A stretch of 64,000 bases of DNA from Takakia lepidozioides (Eukaryota; Streptophyta; Takakiopsida; Takakiales; Takakiaceae): assembly GCA_030704615.1 (NCBI GenBank), contig CM060732.1:83103171-83167170 (forward strand), in the 5' to 3' direction. Within the stretch, counting starts at the first letter, position 1. Each line of letters starts with the position of its first letter. Made by a program: the position numbers and the translations under genes. Below the pieces are notes generated by a model, which saw only the letters and a program-made list of their open reading frames with translations, made no database searches and was not told the DNA's origin. Below are positions 23,907 through 36,526 of the stretch, in pieces.

Positions 23907-24142
23907 CAGAGACTTACATCAACAAAGCAATCATGGAAGAAGATCCGGAGAAGGCCGGCAGCTGAGGTGGGTGCTTGGTTGAATTTCGCAACCATGGTCT
24001 CTTGTATTATACTCTCCACATTCGTGCAGGTCTTGGCGTAGAAGTTCAGACTCAACTGCGCCCTCACTTCCTTCATCCCCATACCTACTACAAGTACCGT
24101 AATTGTGAATACCCTCAGTAACCTACCCTGCATCTCCGCCAT
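21173..24142 (-). CDS. Class III (secretory) plant peroxidase, four exons
   Basis: Heme peroxidase that uses hydrogen peroxide to oxidise phenolics in the cell wall or vacuole. Exons on the minus strand: 24142-23918, 22832-22638, 22269-22104, 21582-21173; 996 nt, 331 residues, in frame throughout. Splice sites are GT-AG, and exon 3 is 166 nt as in the classical three-intron class III gene. The protein starts with a signal peptide (about 28 residues, ending EVRA before QLSLNFY). It then has LLRIFFHDCF (distal Arg and His) followed across intron 1 by GCDAS (calcium site and Cys). VSCADILAMATRD follows, then LSGGHTIGFVHCG (proximal His) spanning intron 3, and the late DNAYYQN block with Asp. It ends NCALIN. 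No lesion seen. Intron 1 (1,085 bp) holds a long GA microsatellite beside the donor site. The substrate and isoform cannot be told. Confidence 0.93.
23861..23905. repeat. GAn microsatellite in peroxidase intron 1
   Basis: 45 bp of GA repeat (CT on the gene strand) begin about 12 bp downstream of the exon 1 donor site. Length polymorphism here could affect splicing of exon 1. Confidence 0.97.
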
Positions 24143-24149
24143 GAATGGA

Positions 24150-26850
24150 ATTCGTCTGGAAGGAAGAAGAGAGAATTTGGTAAGCCGAAAACAGATTGCT
24201 CGAGAACAATGTGGTCAACCACCCACCTCTCAGAGCATTAGAAGGAAGCAGAAGGTGATCGGGACAGATGTGAGACTGTCACAGAAAGAGAACGATCAAA
24301 AAACTCAAATACACTGACAACCAAGTCCCCAAGGATATTTGGGTCCAAGAAAGGTAGGGGACACAGTCTGAGAAATCCAAAGGAACTTTATGACGTCTAT
24401 GGGGAAACCAATCTTCGAAGGTTATGGAGTCACAATGCAGAATATTACGACCACAATCCTGCAATAGTCGGAAACAGATCACAGCCCGCAATGAAGCTCG
24501 CTCCTTCAGAAGAAACGAGGCGTACTGAGCACTGTAGGTAACCACCCAAATGTCTCGAGTCTCAACACTCTCGAGCTCTCAATCTCAGCAAAGTAATGGG
24601 GGTTGGCCAGTAATAAAGAGCAGAGCGTTACCGCACACGACGAGACAGAAGACTCGAAGGCGCCGTCACCCTATATTAAGTATGTTGCTAGTGTCATGAC
24701 CATTTTTGGCACCCTACAGATTGCTCAGTAGGATCGCTTTTACTGTAGTCTTTGTCAGAGGCTCTTAGCACCATATCTATCAACTTGCTTCTTGGGAGTT
24801 CTTCTCTTTGACACAATCTTCACCCATGCTGCAAATGGTGTCACCTTGTTGTGGAATCTTCATCCTTCTCTTCCATCGTTCAAAGTCTTCACTCCATCAA
24901 TCATCTCGGAAGGTCTTATATTAAGTCCATTGAGCTGTTGGACCGTCCCATGTAAACAACCTTGAAGGGAAAAGGCAACAATGAACACATTGCTGCTTAG
25001 GATCAGGTAGTTTTAGGCTTGAACATAGTTGCAATCCTGTTTTCCAACGTGCTGGAGCCTACTAAATTTGGTTGTGAAATATTCTTGGGGATTGTGGCTT
25101 TGGATTGCAATAGCTGTCTGATCGAGAGCTCTGCGCCAACGCCTGGGAACATCCAGGGGTTACGATGACTCAATCTAGAGAAGGCAGGTGGGTGGAAAGT
25201 TTCAAATTCCCGAAAGGAAATCTGAGCCAGCTGCCATTCAGATCAATTGTGAATCTACACGGGGAAATTTGGGTGGCAAAGTGACCGATGACAATGGTCC
25301 ACCTTCATGGACCAAGCACCCCTTTCTCTACAAACCATAGGATCTCGAATGATCTTCGTTCGGCTCGCATTTGCCAGCCCCCCGGCTGATGGTATTGATC
25401 AGCGCTAATATGAGGCATCAGGGCAATCTATTGCAAGTTTTAGATCCGTGGAGGCCACGCGCTGATCACAAGTATCTTGGGATGCGCACCTGCTGCCTTC
25501 CCAGGATCTCCCCAGAAGAATGAGCTCAGCTCCTGACTTTACGAAGTACCCACACCACAATGACGGCTCCAACGCCCATGGGGAAGCGAGATGAGGTCGG
25601 TGTCCAGTCCGGGCCCCGAGGATGAGCCCAGTGGGCAGGCACGCAAGCGATGGCCGCTGTACTCGGACGACGCACCTCACAAGGCCTGCGTGCCCTGCCC
25701 ACTGTAGTGGTGGGCTTTGATAGTCTTGGAAACCCACGCATTCAATGTCTTGTCTTCTCTCTCTCACACACAAATCAACAGTCGTCCTTCCTTGACCCTC
25801 CTGAAAGGTGCCAGAGGATAAAAGTTGCTACCCTGGTGGGGTGAGGTCCTCTGGGCTCAACTGCCTGGGTCTTTTTCCGGCCAAGTACCTAATAGATCAG
25901 GCCCGGGAGTTGAATGCGAGGGAGACGGTTCAGCCAGCGTGGACCCCCCGCCTCCTGCGCGGCACGCCCCCCCCCCCGCGCCTCATGTGCCCGCTGCGGG
26001 GACATGACGCGTGCCCTCACGAGCATCCCCATCCCGCCTCCCATCCTGGGCATGGCATCGTCCTCCATCCCCCATAGTATGCGCTATCCCAAGCATACAT
26101 GGTATCTGAAGCATACATCATGGTCTGTTTCAAAAATCATTCTGACAGGTAGGGTAGACAGGCCTATGACCGTTCATCTATCGATGGCGGAAGATCTAAG
26201 GGTGATTTTTTTTGTCGTTTTTACCCCCGATAAAATTGATAAGATGCCCCACATCCAGGGCATCCCAACACACTTGTCCACACAAAGTTGTGGGGTTTCA
26301 AAGTCGAACAAATCAGAAAGCTTGTGCGAGCGTTGGGCCCTATGACCCAATCACATTTTTTGGGGGGTGCTATCAAACAACTGTTTGCCAAGTGGCAAAA
26401 CTGAGCAGTCTTGGCCCAGCAATGGTAGCTCGTGCGGCCTGACCCGAGCAGTTATGAGGTGACCGGTCATAGGTACTATAAGAGTCATAGGGTGTTTTAC
26501 CCTATTCAAATTTGAAATGGCAAATCTGAGGAAACCAATGGACGTTCGGATTTATGCCACGTCCTCACATGCAATGCCACCCCAAAGCGAGGGTTTCCTA
26601 CCCTTATCGTGCATTTCCTCTAGCAGTTGTCTCCATGGTTTCCAAACGCGTCTCGTCCCTAGGCCGACGCATTCACATTCCAAATGGAATCGTTTTTGCA
26701 TCTTGCCCACATGAACATGTAGCATTCCATTGTAAATTGCAATTGTGTGCATTTCTGGCCCATCGAGCACCAGCATAAAAGAGCATGACGTTTGTGGCAG
26801 TATAGGGCAGCGAAAGAAGACACCAGCCAACTCAAAAGGATTTTGTTTCA
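24150..26850. other. No recognisable gene; peroxidase upstream region and a dispersed repeat
   Basis: 24143 to about 24700 should hold the peroxidase promoter and leader; no TATA box can be assigned safely. 24700-26250 has only short frames. 26335-26425 is the second copy of the 10.39-10.56 kb repeat. A C-rich tract lies at 25967-25979. Confidence 0.6.
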
Positions 26851-26855
26851 GTAAG

Positions 26856-29800
26856 CATGGCTGAAGTGGTTCAAGTTGGCAACATTTTGCCCCACCTGCT
26901 TTGTAAACTGCAAAGTCTGCTACAGACACCAAAGACAGGTACTTTCACACACCATGACGTGCAATGGAGGTCCAAATGGCATGGACAGATACCTGATGAG
27001 AACACAGCTGAAATTGCATATATCCCTTGGAATCGTGTGCATGACTTTATTGCTGGTGAGTCCTCCCTGAATGAGGCCCCATGCACCTTCATCAGTCATC
27101 GACAGAAAGGCACCCCTGCTGGTAGTCTTCAGGCACCACGCATCAACAGTGTCATCAACATTACAAGGTATGAATTCCTGATGAGCATGCCACGATTCAG
27201 GAAAACGAAATGAATGCTTTAGACTATACAGATTGTGTCCAATCCCAATAGCCGTGCACTTACGGATTTCATAAGAGCTGTTCTAAATGGCCAGTCATGT
27301 TCTTGGCGTAGGTATCACTGCGCCTATGGCCCAGAAGACAATACCCAAAACACTGTGGAGGTAACAGAGGCTATGCGTGCGAAGAAATGGCGTGCAGGTC
27401 CACCCAAGAAAAGGGAGAGAAAGAGAATGGGGCCAGCATCCACAGGAGAAAAACCGAAACAAATAAGGACAACAAACAACAAAACAGGAGAAGGTATCAA
27501 AAGAGGATGCATGTGCCGATTTGTTGTCAAACAATGCTACCTGGACCCTGCTATGGCGGAGATAGTTTATTATGAGAAACGGGCAGTTGCAGGATTGGGT
27601 GGATCAAAAGCGGCACATGTTGAGTCCATTGGAGGTCCATGGAATTTTCTTTTTTTGAGTCTATTGCTTTCAATTTACTCTTAAAAAAATAGGTAGTAGT
27701 AGACATAACATTTTTAGTAAAGAGTCCCTCCTCAAATATTGATAATATTTTTTACTAGATATTTTAATCGTTAATGTGAAAAAATATTTAGACGTCAAAA
27801 TCTAGAGTTTACAACCACTTGTCCATATACCAACTGGCACCTCTAGATTATAGGTTTGTATGTCTTTTTAGTAAAAGACGACACCTCAAAAACCCAAATC
27901 ATAAGATGTTATGGACTAGAGCAAATCAACCTGTTTTTAGGTGCAAAATAGTCCATAGCTCTCAATCCCTAAGATAACTAGTCCATATAAAAATGGATTT
28001 GGGTTGGATTTAAAAATGGCACCACTAGTGTGTTTTTCTTTGTGCCATTGTATGAGTGTACATGATGTTTTTTCAGTCTATAAGATTTTATGTGTAATGT
28101 CATCTGCACTCCACAGTAATCAACTTTAAAAGTCCATGGCTCCCTGATACATGATTGTTTTTGCAATCTAACAATTGGTACACATACCTATTGTAGTTAG
28201 AAATCCCACACCACATAAATTTAGATGAAATATTGATTTGTTGGACAAATATGGGTAAAATCACGGAGGGAGGTCATTGCAGAAACTACCATGTTACGTA
28301 AAAATTGAGACACCCAATCTTGCAAATACTCAAACAACATGTAAATGGAAGAGGTGTTATATGCCACGGACCTTCATGTAAGTTGAACCGAAGTGCAATG
28401 GTTCCCCATCTCAGTGATGACATGAAGTCATGGATTTTGCACAATTTGCGTCTTGGGCTGAGCATAAACAAGATAATGGCCAAGCACACCATGCGAGTGA
28501 AGGAGTTGATGGACCAAGGGCTGGACGTCACCCGCGACACTTTTCTTCTCTCCCATGACATACGGAATATTGCGAAGCTATGTGATGAAGAGACATTCAA
28601 AAAACACCCAAATGATACACAGAGTGTCCGCATGTGGGTGCATGAAAATCTGGCCAGTGTTTTCTACTACCAAGAAGAAAAGAACAATAAGGCTTGGAAA
28701 TCTTGTGACAACAAACTTGATCTTCCATTTGTTCTTGGCATACAGACAGCGTGGCAGCGAGAACAAATGTCAAAATTTGGCCATCATCGTATTGTCGCTT
28801 GTGACGCCACCTTCAGAACCAATGAGAAGAAGGTGGGATCTGTGGTTTAAATTCATTGACTTCATTGAAGCCAGCTGCAATGTATACTTGCCAGAGTGCA
28901 TCCCCGTGCATCGTACAATGAACCTCGTCAAAGCTGCCTCCGTTGGTCCTTGCTAAATTGTTGTTCATTGGTTGTTGTTTATGTAGTACCCGTTATACAC
29001 CATGATGGTATTCGACGACTGGTTGAACGACATCCCAGTTGCATGGATCATCACAGCAAGATTCAAAAGCAACCGATTTGGAGCCATGGATGTCCGCTCT
29101 CAACGGGAAGATTCAGGTTCATCAAGCAGGATGGTACCCCCATGCTTTCATTGTTGATGATGCAGATGCTGAAATAAAAGCTATCAGGTGATTTTTGATT
29201 CACAAGTCCAAGAAATTCCTTGCTTTTTTGCACATGCCCAAATTATAATGTTCTCATGGCTTCTTGTATGTCAGCGCCGTGTGGGGGGATTCTACAGTGT
29301 TTCTATGCCTTTGGCATGTCAGGAGAGCACGACAAAAGAATGTCGTGGCTAAGATCAAAGATGTCGATTTGCGTGCATGTGTCATGCAAGACATGTCAAA
29401 AATCATGTATAGTGCTTCAAAAAGCGAAGGTGACGCAGGCGAAGCATGGGCGGTGTGTGAACTCGTGAATTTGCGTTTCAAGTATCCATCTCTAAGTGAA
29501 TTTTGCAACTACTTGGAGCAGGAGTGGGTTCCTAAAGCTAAGATGTGGACGATGGGTGCTCGCAACATTCCTCATGCAGGACAAGACACAAACACCGCTA
29601 TTGAAGCTTATTATGGCAACATGAAGACCCAACTGAAATGCACAAAGAGCACACTGGTCAGCAGACAAGTCGATTGGTTCATTCATGAATTGACAGGTGA
29701 TTTGCTCACCCATTACTGGTATATGTTGTATGCCAAAACATATGGCTTCATCCGTAACAACTGTCTTGAGGGCTTTGTGTGTAACTCAATTCTGCTGGCC

Positions 29801-30343
29801 AAACAGATTCCATATTGCAATGTCCACCTTCTTCACACAAAATGGGGCATCGCCACTGTGAAATGTATTTGGGATGAGGGGACTACCTATATGGTGCACA
29901 ACCCACAGTCGAACTGGGGGTGTTGTGATTGTCGTCATGCCCGCAAAGGGAATATGTGTGTGCATCACGTGAAGGTCTTGCAAATGATGCACCCCAACTT
30001 GGAAGATGGCACCATAGCAAAATACTGTGGAAGCCTTATTGGCAGCAGCAGAGGTGGTCTTCATAGCCTGTTTGCACCACCTGAATCACCCATGTCAATG
30101 CGGTCCAAAGCTGCTTCCCTTCCTACCCAGAACTCATCACCATATTCGTCTCAGAAAAGTCCAGGACTGCCATTGCTAGAATTGATATCCAATGAGTTTG
30201 AACGGGTTTTCGACATGACAAGACAGAGCACAGTTTTGCAGCAACACCTTCTTGCTATGGCTAGAGCAGCGAAAGGGAAAATTTGTGACTTGACGTCCAC
30301 ATTCGAGGAGGGTATTCATCATCCCTATGAAGACCCCCATTGA
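26856..30343 (+). pseudogene. MULE-like transposase with SWIM finger
   Basis: DNA transposase of the Mutator-like type. 26856-27213 and 27235-27583 encode the N-terminal DNA-binding region, including GCMCRFVVKQ and a YYEKR that should join HVNGRGVICHGP at 28336. 28336-28834 carries VPHLSDDMKSWI and VACDATF (first catalytic Asp). An intron ends at TTTATGTAG (28987). 28988-29189 has DWLNDIPVAWIIT, then after a one-base frame change near 29066 LEPWMSALNGK and FIVDDADAEI (second Asp). After another intron, 29275-30343 runs VFLCLWHVRRA to the SWIM motif CCDCRHARKGNMCVHH near 29920 and a Ser/Pro-rich tail. A 750-bp AT-rich insertion and the frameshift suggest it is dead, though the insertion could be spliced as an intron. 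It converges on the Ulp1-like gene. Confidence 0.8.
27584..28335. mobile_element. AT-rich insertion, copy 1 (AGTCCATR family)
   Basis: A/T-rich, non-coding, sitting between two parts of the transposase reading frame. It resembles 35790-36430 in the same orientation: TCAAAAGCGGCA-ATGT near the left end, TTTAGTAAA-GTC-C, and a paired TATGGACTA / TAGTCCATA around 27910-27955. Several AGTCCATR motifs occur. It could be a non-autonomous element or a retained intron shared by descent. Confidence 0.6.
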
Positions 30344-30344
30344 G

Positions 30345-31045
30345 GTTGACGATGGAACAACCAACTCCCTTGTGAGATGAAAGGATTTTCTGGAGGCGCG
30401 TGGTAGAAAGCGTCATCTGCCACCCATGCCTGAACGAACGAATGCAAAGAGGCAATCGTACGCATCCTGATTCGCAGGGTGCAGGGGGAAGTTCAGATGT
30501 GTTTGTCTGTACATAGACATATTTCAATGACGTCATTGTTGTTCAAGGAAATTGTGAAGGAGAAGATTTCCCCTTATGCACATTGAATTCAATGGGTGTT
30601 TTCATGACGTATTTGGGTTCATTTCTGTGGTTTGTTCAGAAAACTTTGGATATTTTATGAATGCATAAAGTGAATATCCATATTCCCCTAGAAGTGGGTA
30701 TCTAGCTTCCTTCTCAACCCTTACATGCATGCACTCCTCCCTTGTAGGATGGAAATGACATTACACTGTTATGGTTTCGTGATAGCTCAGATGAGTAACG
30801 GATTCATACATGATACCGTGCCCAACCTACGAACCATGCATGCATTTAACTTTGCATTTTGCTTTGCTCTCTTACATTCTTGGAGCCCTATTTCATTCTT
30901 GCTTTCATTCATTGTGTTTGCTGGGTTTTAGCACTCTTTCTTTGTTGTCTTCATTTCTGCGAGCCTTCTTGTTTTGAGCCAGCTTTCAGTCCTTCATGTT
31001 AGCCGCACACTTGCGTTCATTGTAAAGCAATCTTCAACCAAGACC
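30345..31045. other. No recognisable gene
   Basis: 3' flank of the transposase gene. A 68-residue frame at 30725-30931 is hydrophobic and unconvincing. Confidence 0.5.
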
Positions 31046-31047
31046 AT

Positions 31048-31682
31048 GCCCTCAAGCGCAAGCTCATCCAATGGCCGTGGGCCCTGTCCCAATCAGCAGC
31101 CTGATACAGGAATTCTTGGAAACCTCACTCCCATCGTCGCACGACGCATTTGCCTGATGGACCACTGCATCAACAATTCCAAACAATGCAGGTCCATGAT
31201 GTCGAACACTCTTGTTTTGCGTTGTAGGTTCCTTGAGGCCCCAAATGAGGAGTGGGGTCCTTGAACTTTAGGCATGGACCCAGACAAAGAGCATGAAAGT
31301 TTCCATCTTTTGATTGTTTTCCAATGGGTGGAGGGTTCATAGGATGTCAAGAAATTGATAGACCCCGTCCCCAACCCTATTTATCGGTTGCTGCAAAAGA
31401 ATATCTCGCATACCTGCCCTGTCACTACTCCAGATGACATTTGTATCACGGTGAATGGGGACACCATGTCCGTTCACTCTGCATCTGGGGGAACTGAATA
31501 GCTCCAGCATACTCTTGCGGGTGTTCTTGGAGAACTGGGAGACGGATCACTTCCACCATGTCGTCCATACATTCAATTGGAATGTGCAAATTTCATCTTG
31601 GAAAATGAAATCCAATGTACATGAAGTTGATGTGTCAGAATATGACTGGGACTTCAAATCTATTGACTCGTTTGAGGAGTAA
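31048..31682 (+). CDS. Hypothetical transposon-associated protein, partial
   Basis: Two short plus-strand frames, 31048-31264 (starts MPSSASSSNGRGPCPNQQ) and 31455-31682 (ends VSEYDWDFKSIDSFEE), lie between the convergent transposase and protease genes. The second ends in an acidic tail and a stop. They might be exons of one small gene of the element, but no domain is recognised and no splice junction is compelling. Confidence 0.25.
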
Positions 31683-31689
31683 TGTGTTC

Positions 31690-33280
31690 ATCAATTGCAA
31701 GTGATATTTTGGGAAGAAAACAGTGACGTTGTCTCTACATTTTTCCTTGTATGCAGGATAGACATAGCATACATGTATGAAGGCATTTAGCTCCTTCTTG
31801 TGAGGGCGGGTTGAATTGAAATTTATTGAAGCCATGACTGTGGGTTGTTACTATTGGATGTCATGACATCTTCAATGTCTTCTTTGAAGAGGCTATTGCA
31901 TTGGCATGAAAATATTCTGATACTTTTTGTGACATGGAATGTACCATGTTCTATCCCATGGCCCATCCCATCACGTCCTCACTCTCTCAATCTAATTGCA
32001 CGATTACTGAAAATACTAGTGCCAAATATTTGTGCTTCATTTGTCGCCAACATTCATATCCATATGCACGGAAATGTGGTATGTATGCATGTCAGGTGCA
32101 CCCATAGGGAAGTTTTAAACATTTCCTGTCCAGGAGTCCTCGCCATTATCTTCGAACACAACATGAGGTAGACATAACTTGGTTGAATGCCTCATCCATT
32201 GTGTTTAGGGGTTCTTCTTACTAGCCTGACACAAAACAGTTGAACAACACACATGTTTGTGGGTTCCGAGTCCGCTGATGCTAGCATGGTAGTAGAAGTG
32301 GTGTGCATGCACAGAAAAATGGAGTTCATGCGGACACTGGTAAGAAATCGATTATGCCGAATCACAATTTCATAATGTCTCATGCGGCTCACCAATGGAT
32401 ATTGCGTTGCAGACTTTGCCACCACCAACACAGTGACATGCACACACAGCAACGTGCATGAGAGCACGGATTGTTGATTACCTTGTAGATGCTAATGCTG
32501 CTGGAACTGCATGATGGTGGCGGAATTGCACAATTGATTTGTGAGGGAGGTGAGTGTCACATTTGAAATCCTTCTGGAATAAGATGAAGTTGTTCCCCCA
32601 GACTGGTTTTTTGTCGTGATGAATGGACGTCAGTGATTATGTGGTGGGATAAGAGGGCCCCCATAGAAAAGCATGAATTTAGCACTTCATCATTAGAGTC
32701 CCAAAGTGCCAACAATTTTACTGTACATGCAAGCAACCCGCATGAAAGCCTCGGCACCCTGGAGACTTACTACATCGCTCTCATGGCAATGTGTGCCCTG
32801 TGGTTTTCGTTATGGTAATATTCACCAGGTTCCAGATTGCATTGTGAGCCACTCATCATCATTGCCCTTAATCATCACTGGAGCATGCATATTCTGCATA
32901 TGAGGAATACGTCAATGCTGAAATCATGGCTAGGTCATATCTGCTTTTCTCCCTCACAATGAAAGATGGGAATGACACCCTTCCATTCCATAAAGAGGGC
33001 TGACCATGGACATTTGCTACCTCGATATGGCATCCACAAATGTATTAGACATGACACAGGGCCATGCTATGAAAGCCATTCCACCAGGACTACATTTCCC
33101 ATGGGTTCTTCACAGTGAAGTGACTGTAGAGGGAAAAATAAAATTGTAGAGTAAAGACTGTCATCATACATCAAACAATTGCAGATTGTATTAAAATGTC
33201 ATAGAGGGAGCGAAGCGCGGAGCGGAGACAAAATCTCCAGCTTGTGTTTCGATCACAGGTGATGCAGTCAAAAGTTCCTA
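31690..33280. other. No recognisable gene
   Basis: Interior of the MULE-like locus. Only short frames on both strands; nothing resembling a known domain, RNA gene or tandem repeat. Confidence 0.5.
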
Positions 33281-33289
33281 AAGGGGCTG

Positions 33290-33726
33290 TCCAATATTCA
33301 TCGGTGCATGAATGAGCATGCCGGTCTTGTGGCGTAGCCATGGACCACATTGGGGACAGGCTCATCTTCCCCAATAGAGTATGGTTGGCCATGGCTTGTG
33401 CTCTGCAATTCCAACAATACAACATCCCTAATTTGCTTCTTCTTCTTGGCAACTTCATGCAATGGAAACCAATGCTTGTTGAACTGCAGAAACAAACCGC
33501 ACGATGAGGATCAGAGAAGGGAGAAAAAAACACCGTGTGAATAAATGAAAGACATACTATGAATGGCACCAATATGGACATGAACAATCATAAACGTACC
33601 GGGCCTGCACCTCCAGCCCGTGCATGTAAAAAAGTTTGATTCAAGTAAACATCTATGTAATGTGCCGTGAAACAACCACACTCCCAAGTTGTAGCCTGTT
33701 GGGGGACACGGGGATACAACCAAAGG

Positions 33727-33758
<32 letters not shown>

Positions 33759-35240
33759 GGTAGTTGCATTTTGCCATTGCAGGCTAGGTGGTTGTAATCC
33801 TCTGCAAAGTGCCCCAAACGTGCAAACAACGGCTTCAGCATCATGTGAGTATGTGACCTTCTCACACTGTTTAAATGAAGGTACCGATTGGATTCCAGAA
33901 TGACGACACTCCAATGTTGACTGCACATGACAAGTGCAAACAACAGCGTTAGAACATGCATGCAGTTGTGATAATAGCATGACATTAGAACAACAAATGT
34001 AATATAGGGTAGCATGCAGCAGAGTACGTACGCATATATAACAGGAATAATCATTGCCTCCACCCCATCACAGTGAAGGTAGGGGAAACATGCTTGCATC
34101 CACTGCAGAATAGAAGGAGCGCCCCCACCATATTTGTTGTAGTGCTCACGAAGGCATATCCATGTGAAACTGTCAAGAATCTGTATCTTATTTCTGACAT
34201 GGAGCGGAAGGTGCAATATTTTCCACCGCAAATAGAAATCCATGAGTCTGTCACTTATCCACCCCCTGGGCTTAACCAAGAGATCTGCGTCATCTAGTCT
34301 AAGATTGACGTGGGGGCCTACAGATGTTTGGAAAAACCACACATTTGATGAGTTTTTGACTTGGACACCACATGCTATCCTGAAGACACCCAACATAACG
34401 AAACATGTCAAAGAAGGGAGATTTGTATAATGAGGGCCAATGAGGTAATGATAGAAGAAATTCAAAACAGTACCATTGCAAAGAAGAGAAAAGAGCACGA
34501 TTTGTTGACTCACAAAGCTTCCTTGAGCTTTTCATGGATCATGCAATCACATACCACACGTTCATGTCAGCAAGAGGATGCCAAAGAATCTGGTGCATTG
34601 GGACAGGAAATTCAAAACTGATGTAGAAAGAGGGCATTCAGTACTGACGGGGAGGAGCGACGAAGGCTCGGCATAGACGCATTGTTGTCTTGTGTTGTGA
34701 CCGATTTCCCATCTTTGCCCTGCAAGGCGTTTGTATCTTCGATTGCATGAGGTGGAGACGGAAGCAACAAGTCGCCAACGTGCATGTCATCGACAACACT
34801 GCTTGATGCTCCCTTAGTGCCCACTTCATTTCAACGGGCACTACTCAATTTTGGCCAAAGGAGAGCTCTGGGTGACGGACCAAGGAGGGCGTTCCTTGCA
34901 CCAAAAGCAAATGAATGGTTCACATAATGCACATGGGGTTTTGAGGACCTCATTCCTGTTGCTGCAGGCATAGCAGACCGTGTGTCAGAAGGGAGTAAGG
35001 TCATCAAGGGGGCGAGGCTGATAATACATGTCTGGCTTGAATGCAATTCCATTTCCAGTTGCATAAGTGCACCTGGTTCAGTGGCATGCATGCCCAGTAG
35101 AGTAAGGTCTGTTGTGCAGGACTCATGAATCTTAAGCGCACCATCCTCTCCATGGTGGGGCTCCTCCCCATGGCAATGAATGTCTTGCACAACAACCTTC
35201 CCTTCCACTCCATGTGTAGGCTCGGCGTCTTGCAAGAGCT
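33290..35240 (-). CDS. Ulp1-like (C48) cysteine protease, transposon-associated, multi-exon
   Basis: Ulp1/SENP-type proteases cleave SUMO or related proteins. On the minus strand 35235-34620 is a low-complexity N-terminal part. 34330-34032 has DDADLLVKPRGWISDRLMDF and IQILDSFTW, then IIPVIYA, ending at a GTACGT donor. 33920 to about 33780 starts after GTGCAG with QHWSVVIL (catalytic His) and RYLHLNSVRRSH. 33693-33600 reads ECGCFTAHYIDVYL (catalytic Cys). 33483 to about 33340 reads FNKHWFPLHEVAKKKKQI, the usual C-terminal block. The Asp expected after HL (HLDS) is Asn here, which should impair catalysis. A 30-base G run lies in or next to the intron after the His exon. Such proteases are carried by some plant MULE and CACTA elements; here it faces a MULE-like transposase gene. 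Exon limits are partly inferred. Confidence 0.7.
33728..33757. repeat. Poly-G run (30 G)
   Basis: Thirty consecutive G on the plus strand (C on the coding strand of the protease gene). It can form G-quadruplexes and is a likely site of length error in sequencing. Confidence 0.97.
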
Positions 35241-35789
35241 CTGTGGGTGATCCAAAAGTAGGTATAGTAGGCGTGACTGGAAGGGGCTAGTTGTGAGCTC
35301 GCTGCAGGATAGCACAAAGTGCTTGATCAGAAGGCAAAGCATAAGGGGGTGTTGTCACTTCACCTTCGTGAATATCATCACCTGTCAGTTGGTGATTATC
35401 CAGGTTGCGTTTGCTATCCCCCAGGCGTTGCACCAACACAAATGCTTCCTAGTAGGCTATGTGCAATGATGCATGGTCGATATCACCTACAAAACGGGAA
35501 AACGGTTGCATGAGTATAAGGATACAAAAAACAATGCAGACATATGGAAGGCAAGTGCATTCAGGGAAAATCATGGAAACATTATCACCTTCCGTGCTAG
35601 AAATCCAGCCCATGTCAATATCCTAACGATGTTTGAGGAAATCTTGGAAGGTTTGAATTGCTTCCCGTCTCTCAGAATGGCTACTTGCATCAGTACACCA
35701 CAATGTGTCAAAAAACTTTGGCTTGCACATGGCCAAATCCCCCAAAGCACGAAAACGAGCCATTTCAGGGTAAGTGCAGACTACACAGG

Positions 35790-36430
35790 CTCAAAAGCGG
35801 CAGATGTGCCCTCCACTGAAAGTCCATGAAAAAAAATTAATGCACCTTTTAATTAAGGATATTTGTTCAAATATATTTTTATCTTCATAGGTAATGTTAT
35901 ACTAATCATATTTAGTAAATGGTCTCATCCCAAATATTTGAGATATTTTTTATTATATATATAAATATTTTTCCCTTACTTAGAAATAATAGTTATTTAT
36001 TATTATCTTGTAGTTTATGAAATTTGTCCATATAACAATAAGCTCCTAGAGACAATAACAATATATATATTCTTAGCAAAGATCTCCACCCAAATATGAA
36101 ATTTTCAAAATGCTATGGACAAATTGTCATTTTGGGGGTTTTTTTGGTATAAAAAAGTCCATAGTGTCTTGATGGATGGATGGAATTGTTTACAAATTTA
36201 TATTTGTGTCTATTCAAACATTGTGTATCTAGTGTAAAGTCCATATATGAATTGGTTTTGCACAAATAGGTTTTTCAGATGGCATTTGGGACATTCAATG
36301 GACTGTGACAGTCCATTGGAATTCCCTACAAAAGTCCATAGCTTCATGAGATTTCATCCAAATTCCAAAATAATTGTACCCACATGTACATATGGTAAGT
36401 GGCTAACCCATTCTAAGTCCATTTGCTATG
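35790..36430. mobile_element. AT-rich insertion, copy 2 (AGTCCATR family)
   Basis: Same order of blocks as copy 1 at 27.58-28.34 kb: TCAAAAGCGGCAGATGT, TTTAGTAAATGGTC, TCCATATAACAA, and a CTATGGAC / GTCCATAG pair (about 36109-36162). It also has a near-perfect 23-bp dyad at 36296-36318 (CAATGGACTGT, one base, mirror arm). It lies upstream of the Ulp1-like gene. Divergence from copy 1 is high, so the two are old. Confidence 0.6.
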
Positions 36431-36526
36431 AATATATACTTATGTGTATAGGGTGAAGAATAATATGACAAGCAGTCAGTCGAAAACTGCAAATTGCAGT
36501 CCAAACTGAGCCACTCTAGTCTGCAT

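Noticed and set aside
25914-26345. 143-residue plus-strand frame
   Set aside because: Starts in a C-rich tract and ends in a dispersed repeat; no homology recognised.
33653-34513. Single 286-residue minus-strand protein
   Set aside because: The frame reads through an intron with a GTACGT donor and through a 30-base homopolymer; the protease domain is better explained by separate exons.
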